A stretch of 64,000 nucleotides of DNA from Aestuariibius insulae (lineage in GTDB: Bacteria > Pseudomonadota > Alphaproteobacteria > Rhodobacterales > Rhodobacteraceae), in NCBI RefSeq assembly GCF_040783535.2, contig NZ_JBFONW020000003.1, positions 186,001 through 250,000 of the forward strand. Direction: 5' to 3'. The position numbers and the translations under genes were made by a program. This document shows positions 27,353-35,447 of this stretch, piece by piece. Positions within the stretch are counted from its first letter, which is position 1; each line of letters starts with the position of its first letter. The notes under the pieces were generated by a model. That model did no database searches, was not told the DNA's origin, and saw nothing but the letters and a program-made list of their open reading frames with translations.

Positions 27353-29197
27353 TTAAGCATGAGGACCGCCGTCTAGAGGTGGCCTTTGGGAACCCGTACT
27401 CTCTACCCCTATGCAAATCGTTCCATTTAGGCCTATCAAACGACGAGATAGATAGGATCGAGGATGAGTCATGCAAATATTTACGTAGCAAAACTCTTTC
27501 ACGGATCCGACAGCAATTGTCTGCCAACTAGGCACCTCTTTAATCTCCATCCTTACGCCCCCGTCTTTGACAAATAGCGCTCTAAAACGCCCCATCGGAT
27601 AAATCTCATCCCAGTCCGGCTCAATCGCCCTGCGATGTCTAATCACGCCCGTGCCATTCTTTTTCGGGGGGTACAACAGAGCGATGTCGCCCACCCCATA
27701 CAAGTTCCGTCGATACAGGATAAATGCTCCACTTCCGTTTGACCGCTGATCAAAATGTCCAGAAGCGACGATGTCATATTGTATCTCGTTTCCATCATCT
27801 TCGGGAACGGTAATTGTAGTGGCTAATACCATTTCTCCAGGAGCAATCTTCAAGAGCGGCTGATGATTAAGTCCAATATAACTCCTTTGTAGCGTACGAC
27901 GAACATATCGGTAGATAAGGATCCGATCCTCATTGGGTTGATAAGCAAAAAAACCATCTTCCGCCTCTGACAACCTATGGATATCGATGCTAGTTGCATC
28001 CTTAGGAAACTCGTGCAGACACTCAAGCTCTAGACCTTGATCGGGATCACGTGGGAGCTCATAAAAAGATGCGGGCCGTTCAGGATAAACTGCAACCACG
28101 TTGTCCCATTGAAACATCGCGAGCGCATGACCTTCGTATCGGCCTCCAGGTATAATGTCTCTACCAAACGCCAGAGGTGGTACATCAGCAGCCGGTTTGA
28201 AAGACCTTAGTTTGTCTGCATGAACAGCCGGTCTGAACCACTTCCGGCCTTCGGGTTCGAAGCCTGACGATAACGGCTCCTCCTGTAAGACGTTGAATGC
28301 GTGATCGTAATGAAGTGTAGGTATTTGATTTTTATCCCTATCAAAAATTTTGAGTCGCCCTATCGATTGTGTTGGCTTGCGATAGTCAGGCGCCCGAAAG
28401 CCGTCGATACGATTGGACCACCGCGCCTCGAAATCTTCCTCGAGCTTTCTTATCGTAAGCGCTCGCGGAAAACGTTTCGGAAAAAGCCTGGGAATAAATC
28501 TAGAAGGATTATGTATCGTCTTCTCCCTATGGTAAATCTCGTGGGCTTCACCATTTTGGTTGAATCGATCTGTGCCGCCATTGCTTTCTAACAGAAAATA
28601 GACAGTATACCTCCCTTGACCATTCGGGTCTAGGTGAACGGTGCGGATATTGGTGTCAAATCCGTATGGTTTAAGCCTCTTACTGCGTAGGAGGTTGTAG
28701 CATTCATGATTGTCAAGGTGAAGAACTACATGACCGAGATTGTCATTCTCCCCGCCCGCGAAATCACCGATTGCGGTAATTCCTTTTCCCACTGCTGAAG
28801 TTACTTTTAGGCCTTTCTTCAAATCGCTATCTCCAGATATCACTGATGCACCAATGCTGGAGATTTTCGTTATAAAGTCCACCGCCTTTTCTAGAATTTC
28901 ACCCCCATCGTCCACTTCTACAACACCTACGACGATCGTAAGCGCTGTCGGTATACTATGGCCGGACCAGAGCTCGTATTTCTGACCTTGATCTCTAATG
29001 TCGCCCGCTTTGACGTTTCGGTGTACGGTAGTCCGATGATGCTCTGGCTTCGTGCCCGGCGCACCAGCTACCATTTCGACGAAAACTTCATCCTTGCTGC
29101 TCAGCCACTCGTCTTCTGTATTTTTTGAACAGCGAACCCGCATGTAGCTCAACGTGAAGCGTTCGCGACGCTCGTCAGTATTATCAAGGTCTGTCAT
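27353..29197 (-). CDS. Unknown 614-residue protein inside the inverted-repeat unit
   Basis: I do not recognise this protein as a whole. Start at 29197 (MTDLDNTDERRERF), with GAGAGG nine bases upstream; an upstream ATG at 29257 would add 20 residues. Residues about 12-160 look like a C2-like beta-sandwich: FTLSYMRVRCSKNTEDEWLSSKDEVFVEMV, then IPTALTIVVGVVEVDDGG, and GHVVLHLDN further on. The middle (about 165-290) has a glycine-rich helix pair (GLKVTSAVGKGITAIGDFAGG). The C-terminal half is rich in aromatic residues and short beta strands, possibly a propeller or lectin-like fold. No signal peptide is seen. It is the only sizeable gene between the two recombinase copies and has lower GC than the flanking islands, pointing to separate acquisition. 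A secreted or effector role is possible but unproven. Confidence 0.75.
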   Translation of the reverse strand: MTDLDNTDERRERFTLSYMRVRCSKNTEDEWLSSKDEVFVEMVAGAPGTKPEHHRTTVHRNVKAGDIRDQGQKYELWSGHSIPTALTIVVGVVEVDDGGEILEKAVDFITKISSIGASVISGDSDLKKGLKVTSAVGKGITAIGDFAGGENDNLGHVVLHLDNHECYNLLRSKRLKPYGFDTNIRTVHLDPNGQGRYTVYFLLESNGGTDRFNQNGEAHEIYHREKTIHNPSRFIPRLFPKRFPRALTIRKLEEDFEARWSNRIDGFRAPDYRKPTQSIGRLKIFDRDKNQIPTLHYDHAFNVLQEEPLSSGFEPEGRKWFRPAVHADKLRSFKPAADVPPLAFGRDIIPGGRYEGHALAMFQWDNVVAVYPERPASFYELPRDPDQGLELECLHEFPKDATSIDIHRLSEAEDGFFAYQPNEDRILIYRYVRRTLQRSYIGLNHQPLLKIAPGEMVLATTITVPEDDGNEIQYDIVASGHFDQRSNGSGAFILYRRNLYGVGDIALLYPPKKNGTGVIRHRRAIEPDWDEIYPMGRFRALFVKDGGVRMEIKEVPSWQTIAVGSVKEFCYVNICMTHPRSYLSRRLIGLNGTICIGVESTGSQRPPLDGGPHA

Positions 29198-29663
29198 AAT
29201 ATTCTGCCTCTCAGCTAACCCATTATAAGAAACCGTAGTTCGATCGTCATATGTCACTATCGGCCTCTGACCGGATGAACCGAGGTTCGGTTGAGCCTGA
29301 GTCCGCCTCTGACTATCGCCGTTTACTGAATGGGTTTCTATACTTTTTGGCCATCTCTTACCGATCGTTTTTCTATTGACGACGGTTTCCTCATCGCTTT
29401 TGCTTCTTGATTACCTAACTCTGGTGCGTTCTTTTCCCTCCCGCAATCCCCTCCACGGAACGATCGCGGGCACCCGTTCTAGCTCTAGTTCGCAATCCAG
29501 CTGAATTAGGTACTGGGCGGGTGCACCCAATAAAGACGCCGAAGTGAGACGGTTTCGCCTTTGCGATAGGTCGTTGTCGGGTTTCGACACACTTGCGAAG
29601 GAGCACTTAAGGGTGTGATGAGTACTGCACGGTCGCCATGCATGACTGCGCAGCGTCCTGAAA
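29198..29663. other. Intergenic, upstream of the unknown gene
   Basis: About 465 bases ending at the right inverted repeat. No gene is supported; the promoter of the 614-residue gene should be here. Confidence 0.4.
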
Positions 29664-30443
29664 TTTGGGCTCACAGCCGACCTCGGATGCGACGCAGCAT
29701 CCTGTGATATGGTGGCATCGTCAACGTCGGGTTGTCGTTGTGGGAGGGCATGGCGGATCGGAGGATCAGTCATGGAAACACCAAACTTACCGGCTATTCG
29801 TGCGCTTCGCCCGGCTTGGAACAAGGGCCGCATCGTCGGGCAAAAACGACCACTGAAACCAAAACATGTCTGGGCGATCCGGGTTCGACTTGAACTGGCC
29901 GAGAACCATCGAGACCTTGCACTCTTCAATATGGCCATCGACAGCAAGCTGCGCGGCTGTGACCTGGTGAAGATGAAAGTCGTCGATGTGATGGCATCAG
30001 GTCAGATCAAGGAACGGGCATCGGTGCTACAAAGCAAGACTCAGAAACCTGTGCGATTTGAGATATCCGAAGGCACACGCGCCTCTGTCGAAAAGTGGAT
30101 GGAAGATGAGCTCATAGTCGGGTCGGAGTTCCTATGGCCGGGTCGGTTCCACGAGCGCCTGCACATCTCGACACGCCAGTATGCGCGGATCGTCCGCGAT
30201 TGGGTCACGTCGATCGGTCTAGAAGCGAGCGCATATGGCACGCATTCGATGAGGCGAACAAAGGTGACCCAGATCTACAAAAAGACCGGCAACTTGCGGG
30301 CGGTTCAGCTTCTGCTCGGTCATACCAAGATGGACAGCACAGTCCGGTACCTGGGCGTCGAACTTGAGGACGCTCTAGCAATCGCCGAGGCCATTGAAAT
30401 CTAGCGACTTTAGGGTCGTCCTCGCGGACGGCCCATTCCTGCC
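29664..30443. repeat. Right copy of the 780-bp inverted repeat
   Basis: Reverse complement of 25551-26330. Both copies are 780 bases long with the same edges: TTTGGGCTCACAG at one end and a CGGACGGCCCATT-type end. Beyond the edges the two flanks are unrelated. Confidence 0.93.
29772..30404 (+). CDS. Short tyrosine recombinase, right copy
   Basis: 210 residues, identical to the gene at 25590-26222 except Ile115 in place of Met115. All catalytic residues are intact (Arg61, His158, Arg161, His184, Tyr193), so both copies should be active. The near-identity means recent duplication or gene conversion. The two genes point inward to the 3.3-kb interval from opposite ends. Confidence 0.9.
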   Translation: METPNLPAIRALRPAWNKGRIVGQKRPLKPKHVWAIRVRLELAENHRDLALFNMAIDSKLRGCDLVKMKVVDVMASGQIKERASVLQSKTQKPVRFEISEGTRASVEKWMEDELIVGSEFLWPGRFHERLHISTRQYARIVRDWVTSIGLEASAYGTHSMRRTKVTQIYKKTGNLRAVQLLLGHTKMDSTVRYLGVELEDALAIAEAIEI

Positions 30444-30586
30444 ATTCACCGCACAAGGCCGCGCCGCAGTGCGGCTTCACCGAACCGGCCATTCGCCGCG
30501 ACCGCGAAATCGGTGACCGGCCCAAAGTCGCTTGCGCGGGACATAGCCGCCATTGATCTGAGGTGTTATGTGTCTGATGAACAAGA

Positions 30587-31009
30587 ATGAAACACATTGA
30601 CCAAAAGACATTAGAAGAGCTTGAAGGCGAGATTTGGCCTGAGCCTGGCTTCAAGTCTTATCTCACAACAACATGCTACCAGCTAAGGAAAAAGAAACTT
30701 GCGGAATTCACTGTAGAAGATCTGCGCATCATGCTCGGGCAATCAATCGGTGCGAGACACTTACTTCCCAAAGCGTTAATAGTTCTGAAAGAAAACCCAT
30801 TCGCGGACGGTGATTTTTTTGAGGGTGATCTACTAGGTGCCATTTCCCGATACCCAGAAAACATGTTGCTGTTGGACTGCAAAGATAAAGAGATGTTTCG
30901 CGATATCTGCAAAACGGTTCTGAGCAGTTGCGACGATCCACTGCCTGAACCTGATCGTACACAAGTCGAAGAACTTGTAGCATATTTGAATGAGCAATTG
31001 TCGAAGTAG
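30587..31009 (+). CDS. CdiI-family immunity protein
   Basis: 140 residues. TLEELEGEIWPEPGF, LTTTCYQLRKKKLAEFTVEDLRIMLGQSIGARHLLPKALIVLKENPFADGDFFEGDLL matches the pattern of contact-dependent growth inhibition immunity proteins (CdiI_3-like). Such proteins bind and block the toxic C-terminal domain of a CdiA or polymorphic toxin. No toxin gene is next to it, so it is an orphan immunity gene, perhaps protecting against neighbours, or a leftover of a toxin/immunity pair broken by recombination at the right inverted repeat, which ends 143 bases upstream. No clear ribosome binding site was noted; the ATG at 30587 precedes the first conserved block. Confidence 0.75.
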   Translation: MKHIDQKTLEELEGEIWPEPGFKSYLTTTCYQLRKKKLAEFTVEDLRIMLGQSIGARHLLPKALIVLKENPFADGDFFEGDLLGAISRYPENMLLLDCKDKEMFRDICKTVLSSCDDPLPEPDRTQVEELVAYLNEQLSK

Positions 31010-31071
31010 GGTTGGGCTCATTCGAGACCTTCGCGGCATTTGGTATGAATGTCCGCTCCGCGGAGCTGTCC

Positions 31072-31100
31072 GGTAACGATACTTCCCAGTTATCGTAACC
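31072..31100. repeat. Imperfect inverted repeat of GGTAACGATA
   Basis: GGTAACGATA (31072-31081) faces TATCGTAACC (31091-31100), one mismatch in ten. The same motif starts the 20-bp repeat at 31131. Multiple short terminal repeats of this kind are seen at the ends of IS21-type elements, so this may be an insertion-sequence end. Confidence 0.6.
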
Positions 31101-31130
31101 GAAAATCGAGCTGTCGCGCGAAGCCTAGCC

Positions 31131-31150
31131 GGTAACGATAATGGGACCCA
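31131..31150 (+). repeat. Left copy of the 20-bp direct repeat bracketing the SRPBCC/MAPEG island
   Basis: GGTAACGATAATGGGACCCA, found again at 47856-47875 in the same orientation. Flanks outside the 20 bases differ. It lies between the CdiI gene and the stop of the methyltransferase at 31213, exactly at the island edge. Confidence 0.9.
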
Positions 31151-31212
31151 AAAATTCCAGTTTATCTTGGTTCTCGCCGCGTCCAAAAGCCTCCCGCCGA
31201 CGCTTAAAGGGA

Positions 31213-31854
31213 CTAACCTTTTCTCCAAACCTGCATCCATTGCCGAGGCGCGCCCCGCGTCGCGCGACTATAGGTGGGGACATCCAGGGGATCGCTCGGA
31301 GATTTCACCCACTCGATCTCCTTGCGCAGGAGTCCAAGTCCGGCCATTTGCGCGAGGGCTGCAATGGTGCGGGGATCGGAGCGGTGCAGATTGCCGGCCT
31401 GCGCGTCCGATACCCTCGGCGGAGCCAAGTTATCCACGACGAGAAACTTGCCGCTGGATGCGAGGACACGCGCGATTTCCGCGAACACGGTTGCAGGCTG
31501 TCCGAGCGAAATTCCGGAGCCAGGCTCGAACCAGAGTTCGTGGGGTCCCTGCACCCAGACAACCCGTTCGACGCTGCCATCAGCCGCATCGAGGGCCTCC
31601 CAAGTCGTGTGCGAGTAGCGGGCGTTCGATGCCCGTTCCATGCGCCGTCTCGCCTTCTGTCCGAAGAACGCATCGAGCGGCGTTGGTTGCTGGACGATGA
31701 GCTCTCCATCATCAGCGACCAGACGCAAAAGGGCCTCCGTGAGCGCCCCTTTGCCGGGTTCGATTTCCAGAATGGTTTGGCCGAGCGTCAGGTCTCCGGC
31801 GGCAAGCAGCGCGGCGCGACGCTCTGCTTCCGCCCTTTGTCCGAAGAGGCGCAT
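31213..31854 (-). CDS. Class I SAM-dependent methyltransferase-like protein
   Basis: 213 residues. ILEIEPGKGALTEALLRLVADDGELIVQQPTP is the motif I/post-I region of a Rossmann methyltransferase (usual form D-x-G-x-G-x-x-T), with Glu-Pro-Gly-Lys-Gly instead of the common G-x-G-x-G. EIARVLASSGKFLVVDNLAPP is the motif V/VI region. It belongs to a proteobacterial family of small methyltransferases of unknown substrate. It overlaps the MAPEG gene by TGATG and is the last gene of the minus-strand operon that starts at 34.7 kb. It may methylate a small lipophilic compound handled by that operon (inference). Confidence 0.75.
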   Translation of the reverse strand: MRLFGQRAEAERRAALLAAGDLTLGQTILEIEPGKGALTEALLRLVADDGELIVQQPTPLDAFFGQKARRRMERASNARYSHTTWEALDAADGSVERVVWVQGPHELWFEPGSGISLGQPATVFAEIARVLASSGKFLVVDNLAPPRVSDAQAGNLHRSDPRTIAALAQMAGLGLLRKEIEWVKSPSDPLDVPTYSRATRGAPRQWMQVWRKG

Positions 31855-32273
31855 CAGCTCCCGCTGAGGAGCGTCATTTCCAGGGTGAGCCAGATGCCCA
31901 CGGCAAAGACCGGGGCCGCGATCAGGAAGAGCGCCCAGGCAAACGACCGGAACGGGGTGATGCCGAGGGCGTAGAGCGGGAAGTAGAGCAGGCGACTGGC
32001 GATCATCGCGACCGCGGCCCAGTAGGTCAGCGCACCGCCGGCGCCGCTGATCTGTTGCACCACGACGAGGGCGATCCAGACCGCGGCGACATCCGACTGG
32101 TTGCGCACGGCGCGGAGCATCCGGGCCTGGGCGGGAGGAAGGTCAGGCGGAGCGTCCCGGTTCGAGAGCGCGAATTTGGTGCCGGCCGCCTTGTCGAGAT
32201 GGAGCTGCTGGATGACGATGGAGAGCCACAGCATGGCGCCTGTCACGAAGACGGAGAGAAGTTCGATAGTCAT
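31854..32273 (-). CDS. MAPEG family membrane protein (first of three)
   Basis: 139 residues with four predicted membrane helices. RAVRNQSDVAAVWIALVVV carries the N-Q/E segment seen in MAPEG proteins, and RLLYFPLYALGI the second conserved loop. MAPEG proteins are membrane glutathione transferase/peroxidase relatives that act on hydrophobic substrates. Start at 32273, with AAGGA upstream. Paralogues occur at 35448 and 42844 in the same island. Confidence 0.85.
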   Translation of the reverse strand: MTIELLSVFVTGAMLWLSIVIQQLHLDKAAGTKFALSNRDAPPDLPPAQARMLRAVRNQSDVAAVWIALVVVQQISGAGGALTYWAAVAMIASRLLYFPLYALGITPFRSFAWALFLIAAPVFAVGIWLTLEMTLLSGS

Positions 32274-32303
32274 GGGTTTTGTATCCTTGGTGGTTTGTGA
32301 GGG

Positions 32304-33164
32304 TTAGGCCGACGAGGCCAGATGAGGGGCGAGGAAGCGGCGCAGGGCCACGATCGTATCGGGGCCGTCTTCTTCCAGCAGCCAGTGGCCCGCGTCCGGC
32401 ACGACATGTCCGGCGACATCTGTGGCGATCAGGCGCATCTGTTCGGCGATCATCGCGCCGAAGCTGCGCTCGCCCCCAATCGCCAGGACAGGCATTTGAA
32501 GCGGGTCTGCAAAGAGGGCGTCCGCGGCCTCGGCATCAGCCGGAAAAACAGCGAAATGGCCGAGCGCCGCGCGGAGAGCGCCGGGTTCGCGAAGCGCCGA
32601 AATGTAGGCGGCGCGGTCCGGCGCGGGGATGGGATCGCGCCCGTCACCGGCGAACTCGGTCCAGAAACGATCGAGATAGATTTCTTCGCGCCCTTCGATC
32701 AGCTTCTCCATGTGAGAACCGTGGGCGTTGAAGTGCCATGCGCGGGGGTCGGCAAGGAGCTGCGACCAGAAACCGACTCCCGGCGGTGTGGCCTCCAGAA
32801 CCGCAAGTGCGCGTAAATCGGTGCGATTGCGCGCTGCATGCGTGGCGGCGACCATCGCGCCGAGGTCGTGGCCGACAGTGACCGAGGCGGGGCGCGCGAC
32901 TGCCGTCAAAAGCGCGTCGAACCGTTTGGCGAGATCGGCCTTTGTCGGCGGTGCCACTCCCTCCGGGCGGTCCCGCAGGTGCAGATCAGGGGCGACGACA
33001 AACCAGCCGTCCTCCGCCAGAGCCTCCGCCGCTGCGCGCCACATGATGGGGGACTGCGTATGCCCATGGATCAGGAGGGCCACGGGGCCATCTTTGGGCC
33101 CGTGGGTCCGGTAGGTCATACACGTACCATCGACACGAGCCTCTTGCGCGTCCCAACTTGTCAT
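32304..33164 (-). CDS. Alpha/beta hydrolase, epoxide hydrolase/dehalogenase type
   Basis: 286 residues. HGHTQSPIMW is the oxyanion-hole loop, GHDLGAM carries an aspartate nucleophile (as in epoxide hydrolases and dehalogenases, not the serine of esterases), and DAGHWLLEEDGP supplies the catalytic His. No signal peptide, so cytoplasmic. It would open an epoxide or remove a halide from a small molecule. The ATGA overlap with the SRPBCC gene upstream points to coupled translation. The island has two further hydrolases with the Asp nucleophile (35962, 38275). Confidence 0.87.
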   Translation of the reverse strand: MTSWDAQEARVDGTCMTYRTHGPKDGPVALLIHGHTQSPIMWRAAAEALAEDGWFVVAPDLHLRDRPEGVAPPTKADLAKRFDALLTAVARPASVTVGHDLGAMVAATHAARNRTDLRALAVLEATPPGVGFWSQLLADPRAWHFNAHGSHMEKLIEGREEIYLDRFWTEFAGDGRDPIPAPDRAAYISALREPGALRAALGHFAVFPADAEAADALFADPLQMPVLAIGGERSFGAMIAEQMRLIATDVAGHVVPDAGHWLLEEDGPDTIVALRRFLAPHLASSA

Positions 33165-33664
33165 GCGGGCTGCACCGTTGCTGCCAATGCCTTCGCCTTG
33201 TCGGGATGAACCTTCCCGGTTTCGGCGTAGAGCTTGAGGTCTTCCAGCGTCTCGTCGATGGCCGATTTGAATTGCCGTCGGATGACCCAGCCCATGAGCG
33301 CGCCGAAGGGCGCCATCAGGTCGGCTTCGAACTGAAGACCGACCTCGGAGCCACTTCCGGCGGGCCGCACCGTCCAGTGTCCGGTAAGCTTGCGGACGAA
33401 GAATGGCATCGCTTTCGCCTGGGCGTCATACGCCAGAACGCGGTTTTCGGTGTCATAAATCCGGATCGTCTCCGTCACCGCACCGATGGACGCAGTGCAG
33501 ACACGACCGCCCACGGCCGCCGCCGGAAGGGGGGCGACGGCGGCGTTTGGCTCGGACGTCTGCACTGCACGCGCCCAACGTCCAACATCTGCATATTCAT
33601 CCGCAAGGATGCGCCAGACATCGTCCGGCGCTGCCTTCACGTCGAGATCGCGCTCAATGCGCAT
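33161..33664 (-). CDS. SRPBCC-fold protein (cytoplasmic, first of three)
   Basis: 167 residues, START/Bet v1-like ligand-binding fold: VKAAPDDVWRILADEYADVGRWARAV at the start, GGRVCTASIGAVTETIRIYD in the middle, MPFFVRKLTGHW, and a C-terminal helix ending LKLYAETGKVHP. The proteins at 42318 and 45483 share this layout, including the final L(K)xYAExG...HP/SPxK block. Such proteins bind hydrophobic ligands and may cyclise or carry them. Start at 33664 is fixed by a TAATG overlap with the exported gene upstream. Confidence 0.85.
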   Translation of the reverse strand: MRIERDLDVKAAPDDVWRILADEYADVGRWARAVQTSEPNAAVAPLPAAAVGGRVCTASIGAVTETIRIYDTENRVLAYDAQAKAMPFFVRKLTGHWTVRPAGSGSEVGLQFEADLMAPFGALMGWVIRRQFKSAIDETLEDLKLYAETGKVHPDKAKALAATVQPA

Positions 33665-34044
33665 TACTCGCCCTCCAGCCCAACCGAGGCGGAGATTTCC
33701 AGCTGTTGCATCTGCAGCGTCTCGAGGTTTGCTACACCAGGCAGCGCGCCAAACTCTGGCCAGGTCAGGGCTTCTTCGTTGATGCGATTCATCGCGTCCC
33801 GGTCGGTCGAGAAGTTGACCATGGTCCACGTACCGTCAGGACCTTCGGCGACCGAACGGGCGACGAGCGTGCCGTACTGGCCCATTCTTTCGGCGATGGG
33901 GGCGAGGGCTTCGGTCACTGCCGCCGCATCCGCGCCGTCCTGTGCATTGAACGTGACGATTTCCATAACGGTCGCCTCTTGCGCGGAAGCGAGGGCGGGT
34001 GTCAGCGCCATTGCGGCAGCGAGAACGAGATTGCGAAGGGTCAT
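33664..34044 (-). CDS. Exported ABM-like small protein
   Basis: 126 residues. The N-terminus MTLRNLVLAAAMALTPALASAQE is a signal peptide with an AxA cleavage site. The mature part (VMEIVTFNAQDGADAAAVTEALAPIAERMGQYGT and GPDGTWTMVNFSTDRDAMNRI) looks like the dimeric alpha-beta barrel of antibiotic biosynthesis monooxygenases and related stress proteins. Periplasmic, function unknown. It sits between exported and cytoplasmic SRPBCC genes, and the TAATG overlap couples it to the latter. Confidence 0.75.
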   Translation of the reverse strand: MTLRNLVLAAAMALTPALASAQEATVMEIVTFNAQDGADAAAVTEALAPIAERMGQYGTLVARSVAEGPDGTWTMVNFSTDRDAMNRINEEALTWPEFGALPGVANLETLQMQQLEISASVGLEGE

Positions 34045-34105
34045 GATTTTCTCCTTGGGTTGGGTTGATTGGTGATGATGGGAAAGCGGTTGATGGACAA
34101 AAGTC

Positions 34106-34708
34106 TCAGGGCCGCTCGTCGCCGAGATATTCGCCGCCGAAGACATCTGCGGCCGTCTGAAATGTCCGGCGGAGCGTTCCCGTGAGAACCGGGTCGATGA
34201 TCGGCCCGGTGCCGGACACGGCAGGCTCGTAAAAGGCACGGACAGTCAGGTTCGTCCCGCCATCCTCAGCAGGAGCAAAGTCATAGATCAGTACGATCTC
34301 GGAGACGGGCAGGGACATGGTCGAGGCGTCGGCATCAACTGTGTAGGCATAGGCGCGCCCCTCCTCCCAGACGAGGATCGGTTCGTGCAGCTCGCGCCCG
34401 TCTTCGAACACGCAGATCCGCACCGAACCCACGCCGATCTCGCCCGGCGTTAAGCTGGTCGCGTTGTCCATTCGAACTTCCACGATGGTGGGGTCGTATA
34501 GATCGACCCGTGTCAGTAACTCACGCTGGATTTCATCAGGGGCAGCGTCGAAATGGATCCGCACCGTGCGGCGATGCGTTGCTTCGGTCAGCGCTGCCGC
34601 CTCGGTCAAGGTGGGGGAGGGGTCCGCCTGCGCGGTCCCGATGGGCAAGCCGATCCCGATCGCCACGGCAAGCGCCGCGACGGCAATGAGGCGAGGAAAC
34701 ATGGTCAT
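34106..34708 (-). CDS. Exported SRPBCC-like protein (first of three)
   Basis: 200 residues. Signal peptide MTMFPRLIAVAALAVAIGIGLPIGTAQA, then a START-like core: RRTVRIHFDAAPDEIQRELLTRVDLYD, GEIGVGSVRICVFEDGRELHEPILVWEEGRAYAYTVDAD, and PVSEIVLIYDFAPAEDGGTNLTVRAFYE. GxGSVRxC also occurs in the exported protein at 46059, supporting common origin. It is the first gene of the minus operon 34.7-31.2 kb, opposite a TetR gene, with two palindromic sites between. It probably binds a hydrophobic ligand in the periplasm. Confidence 0.78.
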   Translation of the reverse strand: MTMFPRLIAVAALAVAIGIGLPIGTAQADPSPTLTEAAALTEATHRRTVRIHFDAAPDEIQRELLTRVDLYDPTIVEVRMDNATSLTPGEIGVGSVRICVFEDGRELHEPILVWEEGRAYAYTVDADASTMSLPVSEIVLIYDFAPAEDGGTNLTVRAFYEPAVSGTGPIIDPVLTGTLRRTFQTAADVFGGEYLGDERP

Positions 34709-34740
34709 TCTCCCAGTCGCGCCGGGCTGGATCATTCCAG

Positions 34741-34752
34741 AACGTGCGTTAC
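34741..34752. promoter_or_regulatory. Second TetR half-palindrome
   Basis: AACGTGCGTTAC, with AACG-TG-CGTT as internal palindrome; its reverse complement matches the site at 34793-34806 at 9 of 12 positions. It lies 33 bases upstream of the exported SRPBCC gene, where a repressor would block that promoter. Confidence 0.4.
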
Positions 34753-34792
34753 AAAACAATTATCATTTGATTCTCGCGCCCGCAAGGATAAT

Positions 34793-34806
34793 ATAACGCG
34801 TGTTAT
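34793..34806. promoter_or_regulatory. Probable TetR operator
   Basis: ATAAC-GCGT-GTTAT, five-base perfect arms, 24 bases upstream of the TetR start at 34831 and 84 bases upstream of the divergent exported SRPBCC gene. The position is typical of an autoregulated TetR-type repressor. Confidence 0.55.
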
Positions 34807-34830
34807 GAAATATTTGTGATCGGCCCGCCT

Positions 34831-35439
34831 ATGCCTCGCCCACGTTCCTTTGACGACGACGCAGTGATCGACGCGGCGATGCTTGCTTTCTGGCGCGGAG
34901 GATATGACGGGACGCCGATCGGCGCCTTGGAGGAGGCGACCGGCGTGAAGCGGATCAGTCTCTATAACGCGTGGGGCGACAAGGAGGGGCTCTTCGTCGC
35001 CGCGCTCGACCGCTACCATGAGGGTGCGAAGGAAGTGTACGAAGGAACGGTTGCGGGTGGCGGCCTCGATGGCATTCAGCGCCTTTTCCGCGCCATGAGC
35101 GCGCCGGCTGAGGAAGATGCTCCGGTGCATTCGGGCTGTCTTATGGTCAACACTGTTCTCGATGTCCGGCGCATGTCCGACCCGGTGAGACGAAAGGTCG
35201 AGGGCTACAGGTCCATGATCCAGGACGCTTTCCTGACGGCTTTGCGCAACGCGCGCGACGCCGGTGAGATGGAGGGTGACGATGAAACGCTTGCTGCGCG
35301 AGCCGATTTCTTGCTCGCGACGCTTTGGGGACTGTTGGCGCTGATCCGGCAGGAAGGGCGGACGACGGCAGCTGGAGCCGCCGCAGGTATTGCAGCCGAG
35401 ACCGTGGAGAGCTGGCGCGCCGCCGCCAGTGGGCCCTAA
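34831..35439 (+). CDS. TetR family regulator (first)
   Basis: 202 residues. The N-terminal helix-turn-helix reads DAAMLAFWRGGYDGTPIGALEEATGVKRISLYNAWGDKEGLF. The C-terminal part contains HSGCLMVNT, the conserved Cys-containing segment of the TetR_C subgroup that often controls dehalogenase/oxidoreductase genes. The start ATG 34831 (MPRPRSF) is preferred over GTG 34816 because it begins the family's usual PRxF tail. It is divergent from the SRPBCC/hydrolase/MAPEG operon, which it should repress. Confidence 0.87.
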   Translation: MPRPRSFDDDAVIDAAMLAFWRGGYDGTPIGALEEATGVKRISLYNAWGDKEGLFVAALDRYHEGAKEVYEGTVAGGGLDGIQRLFRAMSAPAEEDAPVHSGCLMVNTVLDVRRMSDPVRRKVEGYRSMIQDAFLTALRNARDAGEMEGDDETLAARADFLLATLWGLLALIRQEGRTTAAGAAAGIAAETVESWRAAASGP

Positions 35440-35447
35440 CCGCCCGG

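Noticed and set aside
31141..31974. Plus-strand frame of 277 residues opposite the methyltransferase
   Set aside because: Spans two minus-strand genes and has no recognisable pattern.
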